Shown one piece after another: positions 43,430-53,643 of a DNA stretch of 64,000 nt (positions within the stretch are counted from its first letter, which is position 1; every line of letters begins with the position of its first letter). The position numbers and the translations under genes are program-made. A model generated the notes under the pieces. It was not told the DNA's origin, searched no databases, and saw only the letters and a list, made by a program, of their open reading frames with translations. The stretch is taken from the NCBI GenBank assembly GCA_949317995.1, contig OX439039.1, positions 15,057,282-15,121,281 on the forward strand, given 5' to 3'. Source of the stretch: Acholoe squamosa (lineage: Eukaryota > Annelida > Polychaeta > Phyllodocida > Polynoidae).

Positions 43430-43985
43430 TGCCAAATAGCTGAATTATTGGTATTTTAGCAAGTCCGACCCCCCTCCCTAGGATGACTTATCCCCTTATA
43501 ATCACAACAAGATGGCTTATGAGGCTCTTTTTAGGTCCCATACGAATGTTTTTCTGACCATTTTTATGAATCCATGATGAGGATTTACTTAGAATTTGAA
43601 AGCCTGAATTTTGGCTGTATTTTCATGACCTGAGCTAATTTCAGACCCCTAGGGGTCTGGGGGTCCATTTGTTTGTGATTACCTGTGTTTTTTGGACCCA
43701 AATCCATAGTTTGAGCTGGTATTGAGTGATTCTGGGGTAAATCTATACATACAACATTTTTTGATGGTTTTAATGAATTAAAAAAGAAATTTCAACTTTC
43801 TACAAGAAACCTCAATTCTCGGCAATTTTGCATATGCTGCGACAACCAAGAGGTGGGTTTTTGAAATCAGTACGAATTTTGGGTTAGTTGAGACCCTCAA
43901 ACCTTTTGGTACACTTCGAACAGAAAATGGCCTCCAGCTCCTGGTCTATTAGGTGTTGCAACCAGACAACACAGGTTTAAGACTA
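43430..43985. repeat. Right copy of the large inverted repeat
   Basis: Continuous counterpart of 38240-38458 plus 39428-39720. It lacks the 969-bp insertion. Confidence 0.7.
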
Positions 43986-44214
43986 AGTATCTCTCTACCG
44001 TAGTCAAACGTCAAATGTCCAATGTTGAGTGTTTCAGGCAACCAGCACCATATTAAAAGTAGATAATTAGCAAACTATATGCACACAATAATATAAAATA
44101 ATGGCCCTTTTGACATACATCCTTTTATAAATTTTAGTTTTACTTTAGCTAGTTTACAGGTGTCCTTGATGATATCATTCAGGATGCAAGCATGACAAAT
44201 ATATAATATTTGTG

Positions 44215-44690
44215 GCCAGGTGAGGGAAAACATGCCTCCTGGGGGGAAATGGTTTTTAAAGGTTTAGGTCATGTGCTTTAGAATGAGATATCTTGAGCTA
44301 AAATATCCCTGGTAGTTTTGCTGTAATTGCTTGTCAAACCTTGGTTGGTGTGTACAACTGAAAATGGAAATAAGCTCTAAATGCATTACCTGGGTATATC
44401 CTATCATAAAACACTAATAATGCAAAAAATACAGTTTTGTGGGAAAATAAAGAAGTGTGATGTTTTTGTCATAAAATTGGTTCTAGATGTAATTTTTTAG
44501 CTCTGATTTCGGTTCTGGGTTCCTGAAGGAACTTCAAAAAATGTTTTCTGGCAAAAATTCCTAATTGGAATAAGGGAGTGGTTTCTATGGCAACCAGAAA
44601 TTGCCTTATCTACCAATTTTCAATTACCCATATACTGCCCCCTGGTGGCCAAAACCAGTACTAAAAATCCCCCCCCCCCCGGAGGTGCGT
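44215..44690. repeat. Second inverted-repeat family, right copy
   Basis: Counterpart of 40915-41470 in the opposite orientation. Confidence 0.5.
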
Positions 44691-46283
44691 TCTCCCCCGT
44701 TGTGCCACATTTATGAATGTATGTTTACCAAATTATTATAAAGAAAAAGAAACGTTATGAGTACCATGTGTTTGTAAACTTGTTATCCTTGTTAAGAAAT
44801 GTTCTCACCATTTTTAACTGATCCAGTTGGTCTTGCACAATACCTTTCATTCTAGCTAGATAATGCTTATCATACCACCAAAGTGTGAGTAGCCCCCCCC
44901 CCCCGGAGTAGGAGTCTTATCTTAGTGTAAAATACCCGCCTCATATACAACATACTATGGTATGATTAATTCGGCTCAAAAAACGCTATAAGCCTAATCA
45001 TAATTATCAAATACGAAATTGTAAAGCTAGTAGGTATATATATGCGGGCAGTGTGTCAAATCAAAGAGAACCAGAGCTATTAATGGAAACATTATAACGT
45101 TTTAGCTTAATAGGCATTAAATATAAACGTCCCGTGGTGGAGTCCCCAGTTAGGGCTATTCAAATAATAGAGGCATCACAATTATTAACTTGTAAGAGTT
45201 GTAGGAGCCACGTACGATAGATTAAGATGCATGAGAAGTGTCGAAACTGAGGCATTACCTGGTAGTCTATGATCGAAATAAAGTATGAACAGAGTCCTCA
45301 TATGTCTTGTATATGAAAATAATTAAGTTTATCAAGTAGCCTATAATCATGTAGGAATGTAAGAGATTAAAGAAATCCACTGATATCATATGATAACAGA
45401 TAAGTGATAAAAAAATGTCCCCTATGACTGTCAAGCTAGCAGTGGCATACAACTGATTGATGTGGAGACCACATGTTTCGAAAGATTATTTCCTCTTTTG
45501 TGGATATTTTGTGTGTATGGGAGGGGGTCACAAGGAGAGAAAAAAAAAAGCTCCCGAGTTAGCAGCGATTAACATCGCTCACCTCTAGTTCTGGTATGAA
45601 AATCTGCTTACATGTACATGTATATAAAAACTAGCGGTATAATTTAAAAGTACATTTATGCACATATTTATTTTCATTCTATAACGTCACTATTTCGCCT
45701 TATATAATCGTACAACCTGTACATATAGAAATTTTGCCGGGTATGATTTCCCACATATTAATCTAACTGTAGTAATTCCGACGTAAGAGCTTCTTTCAAG
45801 TGGCCAGAAAGCGGAAAAGGTACTTTATATTATAACGCCGTAGCAGCATTTAGAAGCTGTCATGTGTTCCCATTTCAAACTTGGTAATTGAATCATATTA
45901 AATGTGCCCTTATACTGCTCAAAGTAATCAGTATTGTGCACACGTTTGATTAAAAATTTATAAATGTTTACCATTGAAGGAAATGGGAATTTTCTAGAAA
46001 GCATTTCGGGTGTCATTTGCAAATTAAAGTGCTATAATTGATTTCAATGATATCTTAAGAATGTGCCTGTGTTATGTTACAATTTATTGTTAGTTGGTCA
46101 TTTATCACAGGATAAAATAATGCATGCTGATAAAAGGGAAAAAATAGCTTCACTCAAGTGGACGAAGGGTCATTCCCCCCTTCTGTAAGGTACCAACTCT
46201 ATTCTGGTGGACTGAGCCTCTAAAATGTGGCCAAAGTTTGACAGAAGTTAGAAACGACGGTGTGCCTGCATATGGTTATTAAC
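44691..46283. other. No gene recognised
   Basis: AT-rich sequence with several poly-C/G runs and short frames; no motif, repeat or exon could be supported. Confidence 0.4.
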
Positions 46284-46431
46284 CCTTTAAGGGCCGCTGA
46301 TGCTGTATATGTCTATTGGTCGTCATGATGCATTCATGCAGCCCTGGCAAGTAACCTACAGTCTCATCGGCATTGGTGCATCATGCCGACCAGTGGGCAT
46401 GATGCACTCCTGTATCAGCGGCCCTTAAAGG
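46284..46431. mobile_element. Complete foldback MITE (GGGCCGCTGAT ends)
   Basis: The ends CCTTTAAGGGCCGCTGATGC and TATCAGCGGCCCTTAAAGG are inverted. Inside are GGTCGTCATGATGCATTC and GCATTGGTGCATCATGCCGACC. This is the fullest copy of the family also seen at 1.7, 6.4 and 10.2 kb. Confidence 0.75.
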
Positions 46432-46607
46432 ACGGGCCGTTACGCAGGGGTTTGAAACCTTCGCGGAAATGCGGAACTTCAGGTTTTTGATGATCAGAAG
46501 GACCATTCTTGAGATCTACCCACTCAGAAAAAGATTTATCATTTGTAGGGGGGGGGGCGTCTGACTTAAAATTTCTGCCAATATCTTTCCAGATGGAGAA
46601 TTGTTAG

Positions 46608-46970
46608 TGTAATGGTTCGTATCGACTTATATGTTGGGTGGCTCGTTGGCTCGCTTATCACTAGAGATACCAACACAACACGAGTAGTTCGGGTTGGGCA
46701 AAGCCCCGGATACCCCTACCTCTCGGGTAGGACTTTATTGAATAATCAGTAGGTAATAACTAAGCGTCTTGACTGGACCATGTCCAGTCCCCTTCTGCCG
46801 CTCGTCCGGCTTCTTAGTAGAAGCTGGACCCGAGGCATGGTGCTGCCCCCTCTTGTACCAACGGGGTATCGCAAAGCGACACCTAGCTAGCATAGAAGGA
46901 ACAAGCACCACACGAACACGTCTCTTGGATGAACGGCACTAATATATATACAACGATGCCGGCCCCTACA
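46608..46970 (-). repeat. 3' LTR of the Ty3/gypsy element
   Basis: Same limits as the 5' copy. AATAAA lies at 46739-46734 on the minus strand. Six substitutions separate it from the 5' copy. Confidence 0.95.
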
Positions 46971-46981
46971 CCACCCCCACT
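46971..46981 (-). promoter_or_regulatory. Polypurine tract
   Basis: AGTGGGGGTGG lies directly against the 3' LTR on the minus strand, the expected plus-strand primer. Confidence 0.8.
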
Positions 46982-47737
46982 AGACTATACCTAGGGTTGG
47001 GTGTATTTAATAAATACCTATTGTTGACTTTATACAATAATAAGTTATACATACATAGGTAAGTCTATACACAAGTGTTCGTATAGATAATAGAACATTA
47101 AGGGGCATTATAAATAATATGTACATTATGAGGCATTGTCGCATATAACCCGAAGTAACTAATAATAACAATTAGGAAGTGGTGCCTTATGCACCATCGA
47201 CCTAGTAGTAGATGGTAACAATGTTACAGTGTTATTATAGTATTAGAGACGCGATAAAAAGTGGTAGATATGTCGTGAAATGGTTTTAACAATGTTTTAC
47301 AGTAATAAATAACCGACCCGAGGTGGGGTAAATAACCCGAGAAAAATTTTGTTTGGTTTGATTACAAGAATATAAATATTATATAAAAATAGCTTTACAC
47401 GAAATTTTAATACTGGTAATGATAGACGTCCTACCAGGGTAGCAGGATCGCCCTTACAAAATACCGGACTTCCGGCGAATCTGGAACGACTGGTTTCTGC
47501 AGCTCCACCCGGCGACATATATGTGGTGGCAAGCCACGTTGCTGTTATGGTGTGCCCTGATGAAGGTGGGAAGATGGAGCCCCGGTTAGGTGTGGTAGTC
47601 CTCTTTCTGTTTCGGGTTAGCGTCCACCTTCGCTGCAGGTTCGGTTCCAGGTCGGCCAGTCCAGTGCAAGGATAAGTACCTCTGGCATGATAAATGCCTT
47701 TACCCTTGGGTACTACAAAACACCATCAGATGGACAC
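46982..47737 (-). other. 3' untranslated region of the Ty3/gypsy element
   Basis: About 750 bp between the last ORF and the polypurine tract; AT-rich at 47000-47450 and GC-richer towards the ORF. No reading frame of note. Confidence 0.6.
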
Positions 47738-49357
47738 TTAAAGATCCTCCGGATCAGTGTCCATCTTCTCAGCCGACTCCGCTGAGGCGGCCGGAGCCGA
47801 GCTGCTGCAACTGCTCACAGAGAGCAGCGTGGAGGTTTCGCTGGGCGTGTCGCTCCCCAAGCTCAGCGCGCCCATCACCGCGGACGGACTGTCCACTGCC
47901 TCGGGTGCAGGTAAAGCAGCCGGAGCGGGTGGAGCAGCCGGAACGGGTGGAGCAGCCGGGACGGGTGGAGCAGCCGGAGCGAAGGACAGGGACGACGCAG
48001 AGCCGTCCCACTCGTCCAGGTGCTTCCCGAATGCGAGGAAGAATTTGAGGTCAGCCTCCTTGTACCTATGAATGTACCCGGCGTTCTCAGCACGGTGGAA
48101 CTCCTTAAGCTTTTCAGCTTCCAACTGCTGGCACCGGCAGGATTGGATTGCCTCCTCGACATTCTTCCTCTCCTGCACCTGGATTTTCACTTCCTCCCTC
48201 TTCTGGACCTCGTAGACCAGGTTGAAGGTGGCTTCAGTCATTACACGCCAGTAGTCGACTGACTTCTGGCGATGCAATGCCTGCCATTCCCCCCTCAGGT
48301 CATTCTGGATCTTCGCCGTTTGAACGTCGCGATGATCGACAAACGTGTTCGGATCCTGAAGACCTGACAGAGTACCTGATATTAGTTCCATAACGGGCAC
48401 CCGAGGGGCCGTTGGTGGAACTATAGCTGGTGGAGGCGCGGCAGCCTCCACAGTGGCCGGCGGAGCGCCTGCTGGAGGGACAGAGGGACCCTCAACCGTA
48501 GCACCTCCTCGGCCTCGGCCACCGCCCGGGGGAGCTCGGGTGGACTCCATTCCACCACGGCCTCTACCCCGGGGTTTTGACCGGCCCAAGGGGGTTAGGA
48601 CCTGAGATTCGGGTCCCGCTGGTCCCATGGAAGGGAACTTCGCCGCGTACTCACTGTACGTGGGGCGCTTGCCGGAAGATCCCTCACCGGCCCACCAAGA
48701 TGTGTACCCGGATGGGGGAGCGAAGCAGTCGCTCCCGTCATCCTGGCTGCCAGAGGCTTCACCCGGGGGTTGCTCCGCGGGTGCAGGTGGTGTTGTTGTG
48801 GCCGGAGTGGCCGCCTGGCTAACCGCCCTACGGGTCTGGTTGCTAGGCATATCTAGAGCTGAGACCTGTTGTCCCGACTCACGACGATCAGCTGGGTTGG
48901 CTGGTCTAGGCTGGTCCTTATTACCCGAAGGGCTTATGGACCGGTCTGCGCGGGTCCTCTTGGAAGCACTGGCAGCCGTGGCTGTGCCTCCGTTAGGACC
49001 CTTCGAGCGGGCTTTGATCTTCTTCCGCTTGTCGTCTCCCCTCCACTTCTTCACCTTCAGGTGCACCTCGCTGGGCGTCCCGAACTTGGTGGAGGAGAAG
49101 TTGATCTGGAAGAAGGCTAACAGGTTGCCACTCCTCCACGAGCAGAATCCGGTTTCGAATGCCTGCTCCTTGATGTCTTTGACACTCAACGAGGCCCAGT
49201 TAGCCAGGAGCTCGTTGAAGCACTTAACGGCCTGTTTTCTCGTCTTTTCCAGGCCGGTGCCATGGGCTTTCTGCAGATGCAGAGCCATGTCCCGACGCCG
49301 GTTAGTAGAGAACGTGCCGTCACATAGTTTGCTCGGACGGTCTCCGAGCACACACAT
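47738..49357 (-). CDS. Extra ORF, second part (frame-shifted continuation)
   Basis: 539 codons starting with an in-frame ATG inside the previous ORF. It begins with a finger-like CDGTFSTNRRRDMALHLQKA H motif (single C then H-X4-H), then NELLANWASLSVKDIKEQAF, a Pro/Gly/Arg-rich stretch with GRGRGG repeats, a charged coiled coil (WRVMTEATFNLVYEVQKREE onward), PAAPPVPA repeats and an acidic end. Since the first cysteine pair of the finger seems to lie in the upstream frame, one ORF split by a shift near 49340 fits best. The function is unknown. Confidence 0.7.
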   Translation of the reverse strand: MCVLGDRPSKLCDGTFSTNRRRDMALHLQKAHGTGLEKTRKQAVKCFNELLANWASLSVKDIKEQAFETGFCSWRSGNLLAFFQINFSSTKFGTPSEVHLKVKKWRGDDKRKKIKARSKGPNGGTATAASASKRTRADRSISPSGNKDQPRPANPADRRESGQQVSALDMPSNQTRRAVSQAATPATTTPPAPAEQPPGEASGSQDDGSDCFAPPSGYTSWWAGEGSSGKRPTYSEYAAKFPSMGPAGPESQVLTPLGRSKPRGRGRGGMESTRAPPGGGRGRGGATVEGPSVPPAGAPPATVEAAAPPPAIVPPTAPRVPVMELISGTLSGLQDPNTFVDHRDVQTAKIQNDLRGEWQALHRQKSVDYWRVMTEATFNLVYEVQKREEVKIQVQERKNVEEAIQSCRCQQLEAEKLKEFHRAENAGYIHRYKEADLKFFLAFGKHLDEWDGSASSLSFAPAAPPVPAAPPVPAAPPAPAALPAPEAVDSPSAVMGALSLGSDTPSETSTLLSVSSCSSSAPAASAESAEKMDTDPEDL

Positions 49358-51105
49358 CGAGGCTTCGTCTCAAACACCTTCTCTCCAGTGAGAGCCAGCT
49401 GGCACGATTCGAATGGGCACCTCCGGCGGTTGCCGGATGGTCCCCATTGGGTCATCGCCCATTGGACTTTCGTCCGGGCCTCGTAGCTGTAAATCGACCC
49501 CAATTTGGATTTGAGCTGGTCAATCCAAATGAGGTAGAATTTACCCACTGGCGTATCCGAGGGGCCGGACTTCATCCACTCCTCGTCATCGCTATCACCG
49601 TCCTTATTGACGGCGCCCGGGCACATGTAGTGGACTGTGTCGTAAGCACAGTCCGCGAAGCAGCGGGGAGTCCGTTCTTTGAACCCCTCGGCTGCATTCT
49701 TCCACATCCATTTCTGATTGTCGTCTTTAGGGACATCCGTGGTCATCTCTTCCCACGTTGTCACAGACTCCAAATCAGATCTGGCTGACTCGGGCAGCTC
49801 TGGGTCGCTCTCGCTTCCCTCACTGTCCGTGTAAATGCCCTCTCCTCTACGGCTAGCTCCGCTGGTGGTGGTAGTACCAGACGAAGCCTTGGTAGAGGAC
49901 TTGGCGCTCGCCCCGCTGGTGCTGGCAGAGGACGCTGCAGTAACCGAGGTGGCTACTGTGGTTGTTGGTGCTTTGGAGGCGGGCGTCTTCGGGTCGCCCT
50001 TACCCCTCGACTTGGTGGGGGGCGTGGGCTCCGCCGGAGACGCTTTCACTCCATTCTTCTTTTTCCGACGCACGACTTTGGGTGGTTGCGCCGGCACCTC
50101 GGGACTAGAATCCGACTGCCGTGGATCCTTGTCCTTTGAACGAGGGCTTCTCCTACTACTGACCGGGGAGTCAGAGTCGGAGGAAGCCTTCGCCTTACTT
50201 TGGGCCTGTTGTTTTCGGTGGGCCCGACGAGCTGCGGTGAGCTCCTTCTGCTGTTTGGCGAGCTCGGCTCGCTTGGCTTCAACAGCAGCCTGCTGACGCG
50301 AGATGTCCTCTTCCGAGATCTCGCCAGGCGCCTCCGGTATGTCGGCACCCGGTTCCTTCTCGGACGCGGACCTCTCGATGGCGATCCTAAGGTCTTCAAC
50401 CTCCAGGTCACTCTCGGTGAGAGGACCCTTTGGTGCAGGCTTGTGGGTCAATCGCTTGACCCGGTCGGTTTCCACCGACGACAGGGTGACAGTGGAGTCT
50501 GTATCCATATCGGACTCAGACTCTCTTAACTCCGCGGCCTTCCGGGTAATGCCTTCGGAGATCAATACTGCTCGGGCCAAGCTTTCGCTGACCGCCATCT
50601 TCTCCGCCAACTTTCGATAGTTCCGGAGCCAAGAGACTGGCATACTGTCAGCCAACTCGTCGCTGCACGAGTCCATGACCAGAGTCTTGAAGTCGTCTGG
50701 TATGGGCTCGGGCACGCCTGGTTTCACCGCCAGCGGTCCGTACCCGAACATGGAGGCGTGCATGGGGATGTAGGTCCCCCAAGAGGTGTACACGACACCG
50801 GCCTCGTCATCGACGTGAGCCATACACTCGATGCGAGTTCTATATCCCGGGGGAAACATCGGAATGTCCAGGACATCAATTCTATCACCCGAAGCTGTCG
50901 CTGTAGACGTGGGCTCCGGGCGCGGTGGTGGTGGAGGCATCCTCTCCCTGTCGGTGGCCTCGGCCATCGCAGAGAGCGTAAGGGCTGCCTCCTCTGTTGA
51001 AGAGTCCATAGACTCCTCAACCCGAGACGGGACCTTCGGGTCCTCGCCTTCCTCCAACTGAACGTTGGCAGTTTGACGCGCGGCGTCAATCGTCCCCTGT
51101 GCCAT
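49186..51105 (-). CDS. Extra ORF of the Ty3/gypsy element, first part
   Basis: The frame is open from 51177; the first ATG is at 51105 in GTGCCATGG. About 639 aa. It has an acidic Pro-rich start, then a compact region (IPMFPPGYRTRIECMAHVDD, WGTYIPMHASMFGYGPLAV, MPVSWLRNYRKLAEKMAVS), a coiled coil, a long Ser/Lys/Ala-rich low-complexity stretch, and a C-terminal part with CADC-like cysteines, WIDQLKSKLGSIYSY and CPFESCQLAL. No signal peptide or membrane span, so not an envelope protein. I recognise no family. It overlaps the next frame by about 170 bp, so the two probably formed one protein. Confidence 0.75.
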   Translation of the reverse strand: MAQGTIDAARQTANVQLEEGEDPKVPSRVEESMDSSTEEAALTLSAMAEATDRERMPPPPPRPEPTSTATASGDRIDVLDIPMFPPGYRTRIECMAHVDDEAGVVYTSWGTYIPMHASMFGYGPLAVKPGVPEPIPDDFKTLVMDSCSDELADSMPVSWLRNYRKLAEKMAVSESLARAVLISEGITRKAAELRESESDMDTDSTVTLSSVETDRVKRLTHKPAPKGPLTESDLEVEDLRIAIERSASEKEPGADIPEAPGEISEEDISRQQAAVEAKRAELAKQQKELTAARRAHRKQQAQSKAKASSDSDSPVSSRRSPRSKDKDPRQSDSSPEVPAQPPKVVRRKKKNGVKASPAEPTPPTKSRGKGDPKTPASKAPTTTVATSVTAASSASTSGASAKSSTKASSGTTTTSGASRRGEGIYTDSEGSESDPELPESARSDLESVTTWEEMTTDVPKDDNQKWMWKNAAEGFKERTPRCFADCAYDTVHYMCPGAVNKDGDSDDEEWMKSGPSDTPVGKFYLIWIDQLKSKLGSIYSYEARTKVQWAMTQWGPSGNRRRCPFESCQLALTGEKVFETKPRCVCSETVRANYVTARSLLTGVGTWLCICRKPMAPAWKRRENRPLSASTSSWLTGPR

Positions 51106-51177
51106 GGCACTGAGGGCGACTTCCAATTTATAAATTGGCAAATGTGTTGGACTCCTCCCGAAGGATTCGTCCAACAA

Positions 51178-51618
51178 AGAGGGGAATAGTTAGTCAAGCT
51201 AACTCAGCAGCTAAAGGCTGCCAACCGCCAACACTAACCAGAGCAAAACGGGTGGCGTCTTACCGCCACGAGTCCACTCTAGTTATGAACAATATGACGT
51301 CAGACGTCTCGTCTCGCGAGATCCCGCAAGGGCTATCCGGTGACCTAGTTCTGCGCTTTCCCGCCGCACCCGCGGCGCCACCTAGGGGACTAGATCCGAA
51401 CTAACATTCGACTTGACATGCGAGACGCGGCCAACTACCCGAGTGCTATCGTCTGGAGCTTGGCGGTGTATACAACGCTTCAAAGCGAATGTACCGGTTA
51501 ATCCGACCACCACTCACGGGATACAGCTACCCGGGGGGGCGCGTTCGGCATCTCTAGCCGTGGAACGTATGTTAACCGCCTACGGCGGACAACACGCAGC
51601 AGCTCGTTGTGTACTGAG
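51178..51618 (-). promoter_or_regulatory. Spacer between integrase and extra ORF: likely internal promoter
   Basis: Holds the perfect CRE palindrome TGACGTCA (51295-51302) and the palindrome TCTCGCGAGA (51312-51321), a site known in CpG-rich host promoters. It is CpG-rich. A 16-bp palindrome CCAATTTATAAATTGG (51123-51138) lies just before the downstream ATG. Promoter function is inferred. Confidence 0.55.
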
Positions 51619-53172
51619 TTAGGTTACAGCAGACCTCAACCGGGGACTGCGTCTAACGCCTTCGGTTAGCTTCTTATTCTTCCCGGCTTTACGTACGGCC
51701 TTTTCTGGGTTCCGCTTAGCCATGGCGAGACCTTTCCCATACGTAATGCCTTCACTCAGCGAGACATTCTTCCTTTTCTTACGATTAGGTCGTTTCCTGG
51801 CCTTCGTCTTCTTTTTGACTATTACCTCATCTTCCGGCATTTTTCTCGGCCGGCCTCTAGGGCGTTTCACCGGTACTACCATGCTAGGTCCGCTAGGGAC
51901 AGACTCAGGTGGTTGGTAACCGAACTCCCTCTCCGCCTCTTCGCGTCCCTTCCAGGGCCGAAGTTTTCCGACATTTGTCTTCCATTTCCTACCGGTTAGG
52001 CAGTCCTCCATCATCACCGTGGACTCGGAGATGATGCGAATGATTTTAAATGGACCTTCCCAGGGCGTTACGTGCTTTAGCCGTTCCAGCGGCTCGTAGT
52101 ACCTTAGTACTTTGTCCCCAACATTAAAACGAATTCTTTTGGCATTGGTGTCATAACCCACCTTTTGCCACTTCGCACTCTTCAGCAGCTCTTTCCGAAC
52201 GGCCTCGTATGCCTGTTTGAACCTATCCCTTAACGACTCCACAAACAACACGGTGCAAGGCGCCTCCGGGTCTATCCCAACCACTCCATACACTAAGTCG
52301 GCGGGCATTATGATGTCCTCGCCAAACACTAGCATGTTTGGAGTGCAATTAGCAGATGAATGGACAGTGTTGTTGTAAGCATGTACTACAAACTCACACT
52401 GTTCATCCCAGTCGTCCTGGTGGGTATTAACCAGGGGCTTTAGCACTTGTATCAGGGTTCTGTTGAACCGCTCTACCTGCCCGTCTGACTGTGGTCGGTA
52501 TGGGTTTGTTCGGGTCTTGCAAATAGCTAGGTAATGGCACATTTCCTGCCACAGCTCTGACTCGAACTCTCTCCCTTGGTCGCTGTGCATCATAAGGGGA
52601 ACACCCAAATGCAGCACCCAGCCTTTTACAAACGCTTCAGCGCATGTGGCGGCTTTGTGATTAGGAAGAGGGAACACCCAGGTGTACTTGGTGTAATAGT
52701 CGGTTACGACCATCATGCAAGTATTGTCCCGGGGCGTCGTCTTGATCCCGCTGATGATGTCTATCGCCACTCGAGCGAACCTGACACCAAACAATTCCTG
52801 GGATAAGGGTTGCTTTCCCCGGCCGGGTCCCGGCTTGTTTTTACAACAATCCGGGCAAGTGGCGATCCACCGGAGCAGGTCGCCTCTCATTCCAGGCCAG
52901 TAGTAACACCTTTGTAGGCGCTCTATTGACCTCTTCTTACCGAAATGGCCGCTAGTTTGGTGACCATGGCAATAATACATGATATCCCTCCTCATCGGGG
53001 TGGGGATCACTATTTGCAACAGCCTACCATTGGTGGGAGTTGTCTTCCACCTACATAGTATGCTGTCTCGGATTTCTAGCTCGGTCCATTGAGCTAGCAA
53101 TCGCCTCGCTTCCCTATCTTCTCGGGATACTAGCGGCCTTGCCGGTTTAATACCTGCCCGTAGGTATTCCAT
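51619..53172 (-). CDS. pol: Integrase
   Basis: The HHCC zinc domain is present (H71, H76, C106, C109 in HGHQTSGHFG...CPDC). The DDE core is D138, D198 and E234, with the expected 35 residues between the last two (HSDQGREFES; GQVERFNRTL). A GPF module (PWEGPFKII) follows, then a long basic tail with PRGRPRKMP, an AT-hook-like motif, in place of a chromodomain. Intact within the frame shown. Confidence 0.93.
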   Translation of the reverse strand: MEYLRAGIKPARPLVSREDREARRLLAQWTELEIRDSILCRWKTTPTNGRLLQIVIPTPMRRDIMYYCHGHQTSGHFGKKRSIERLQRCYYWPGMRGDLLRWIATCPDCCKNKPGPGRGKQPLSQELFGVRFARVAIDIISGIKTTPRDNTCMMVVTDYYTKYTWVFPLPNHKAATCAEAFVKGWVLHLGVPLMMHSDQGREFESELWQEMCHYLAICKTRTNPYRPQSDGQVERFNRTLIQVLKPLVNTHQDDWDEQCEFVVHAYNNTVHSSANCTPNMLVFGEDIIMPADLVYGVVGIDPEAPCTVLFVESLRDRFKQAYEAVRKELLKSAKWQKVGYDTNAKRIRFNVGDKVLRYYEPLERLKHVTPWEGPFKIIRIISESTVMMEDCLTGRKWKTNVGKLRPWKGREEAEREFGYQPPESVPSGPSMVVPVKRPRGRPRKMPEDEVIVKKKTKARKRPNRKKRKNVSLSEGITYGKGLAMAKRNPEKAVRKAGKNKKLTEGVRRSPRLRSAVT

Positions 53173-53296
53173 TATGCGCGCAGTGGTGGGATCCGACTGT
53201 TGGAACTTCTTGATGGTCTCCGGGGACCAATCGAGGTAGCTACATACAGCCTCTTCCCAGGGGATACGGGGGTGGTATAATTAAATACCAACCCGG

Positions 53297-53572
53297 CTAC
53301 CACAGCATTGTGGGCCCGCAGTCTTCACAAGTGGCATTCTGGCACTTTCGGATAGGTCGCCTCGACAAGGCATCCGCATTGATATGTTTAGCACCGGGTC
53401 GGTGCTCTATTTGTTTATGCTCTAATCCAAACTCGGATAGATGAGCTAACCATCGTCCAATCATCCCCTCGGCATCCTTAAAGTTAAGGAGCCACCTAAG
53501 GGACGAATGGTCGGTTCTTAAAGTGAAGTCACTTCCCCAGAGAAAATGCTTAAACTTCTTCGTATACACCAC
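53297..53572 (-). CDS. pol: RNase H, C-terminal part
   Basis: YTKKFKHFLWG, LRTDHSSLRWL and HINADALSRRP are the second half of Ty3-type RNase H. The same frame reads upstream to about 53660, where the duplication breaks it. Confidence 0.88.
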   Translation of the reverse strand: MVYTKKFKHFLWGSDFTLRTDHSSLRWLLNFKDAEGMIGRWLAHLSEFGLEHKQIEHRPGAKHINADALSRRPIRKCQNATCEDCGPTMLW

Positions 53573-53643
53573 TACCGCGAGGAGTTCTCGTTTGGTGGTA
53601 CAATAATTACGCTGGGTCTTGCTTAGCGTGTTGCTAGCGAATG

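Noticed and set aside
47757-51404. Long plus-strand open frames opposite the extra ORFs (for example 48627-49391 and 49835-50296)
   Set aside because: They mirror the GC-rich codons of the minus-strand ORFs and show no motifs; antisense shadows.
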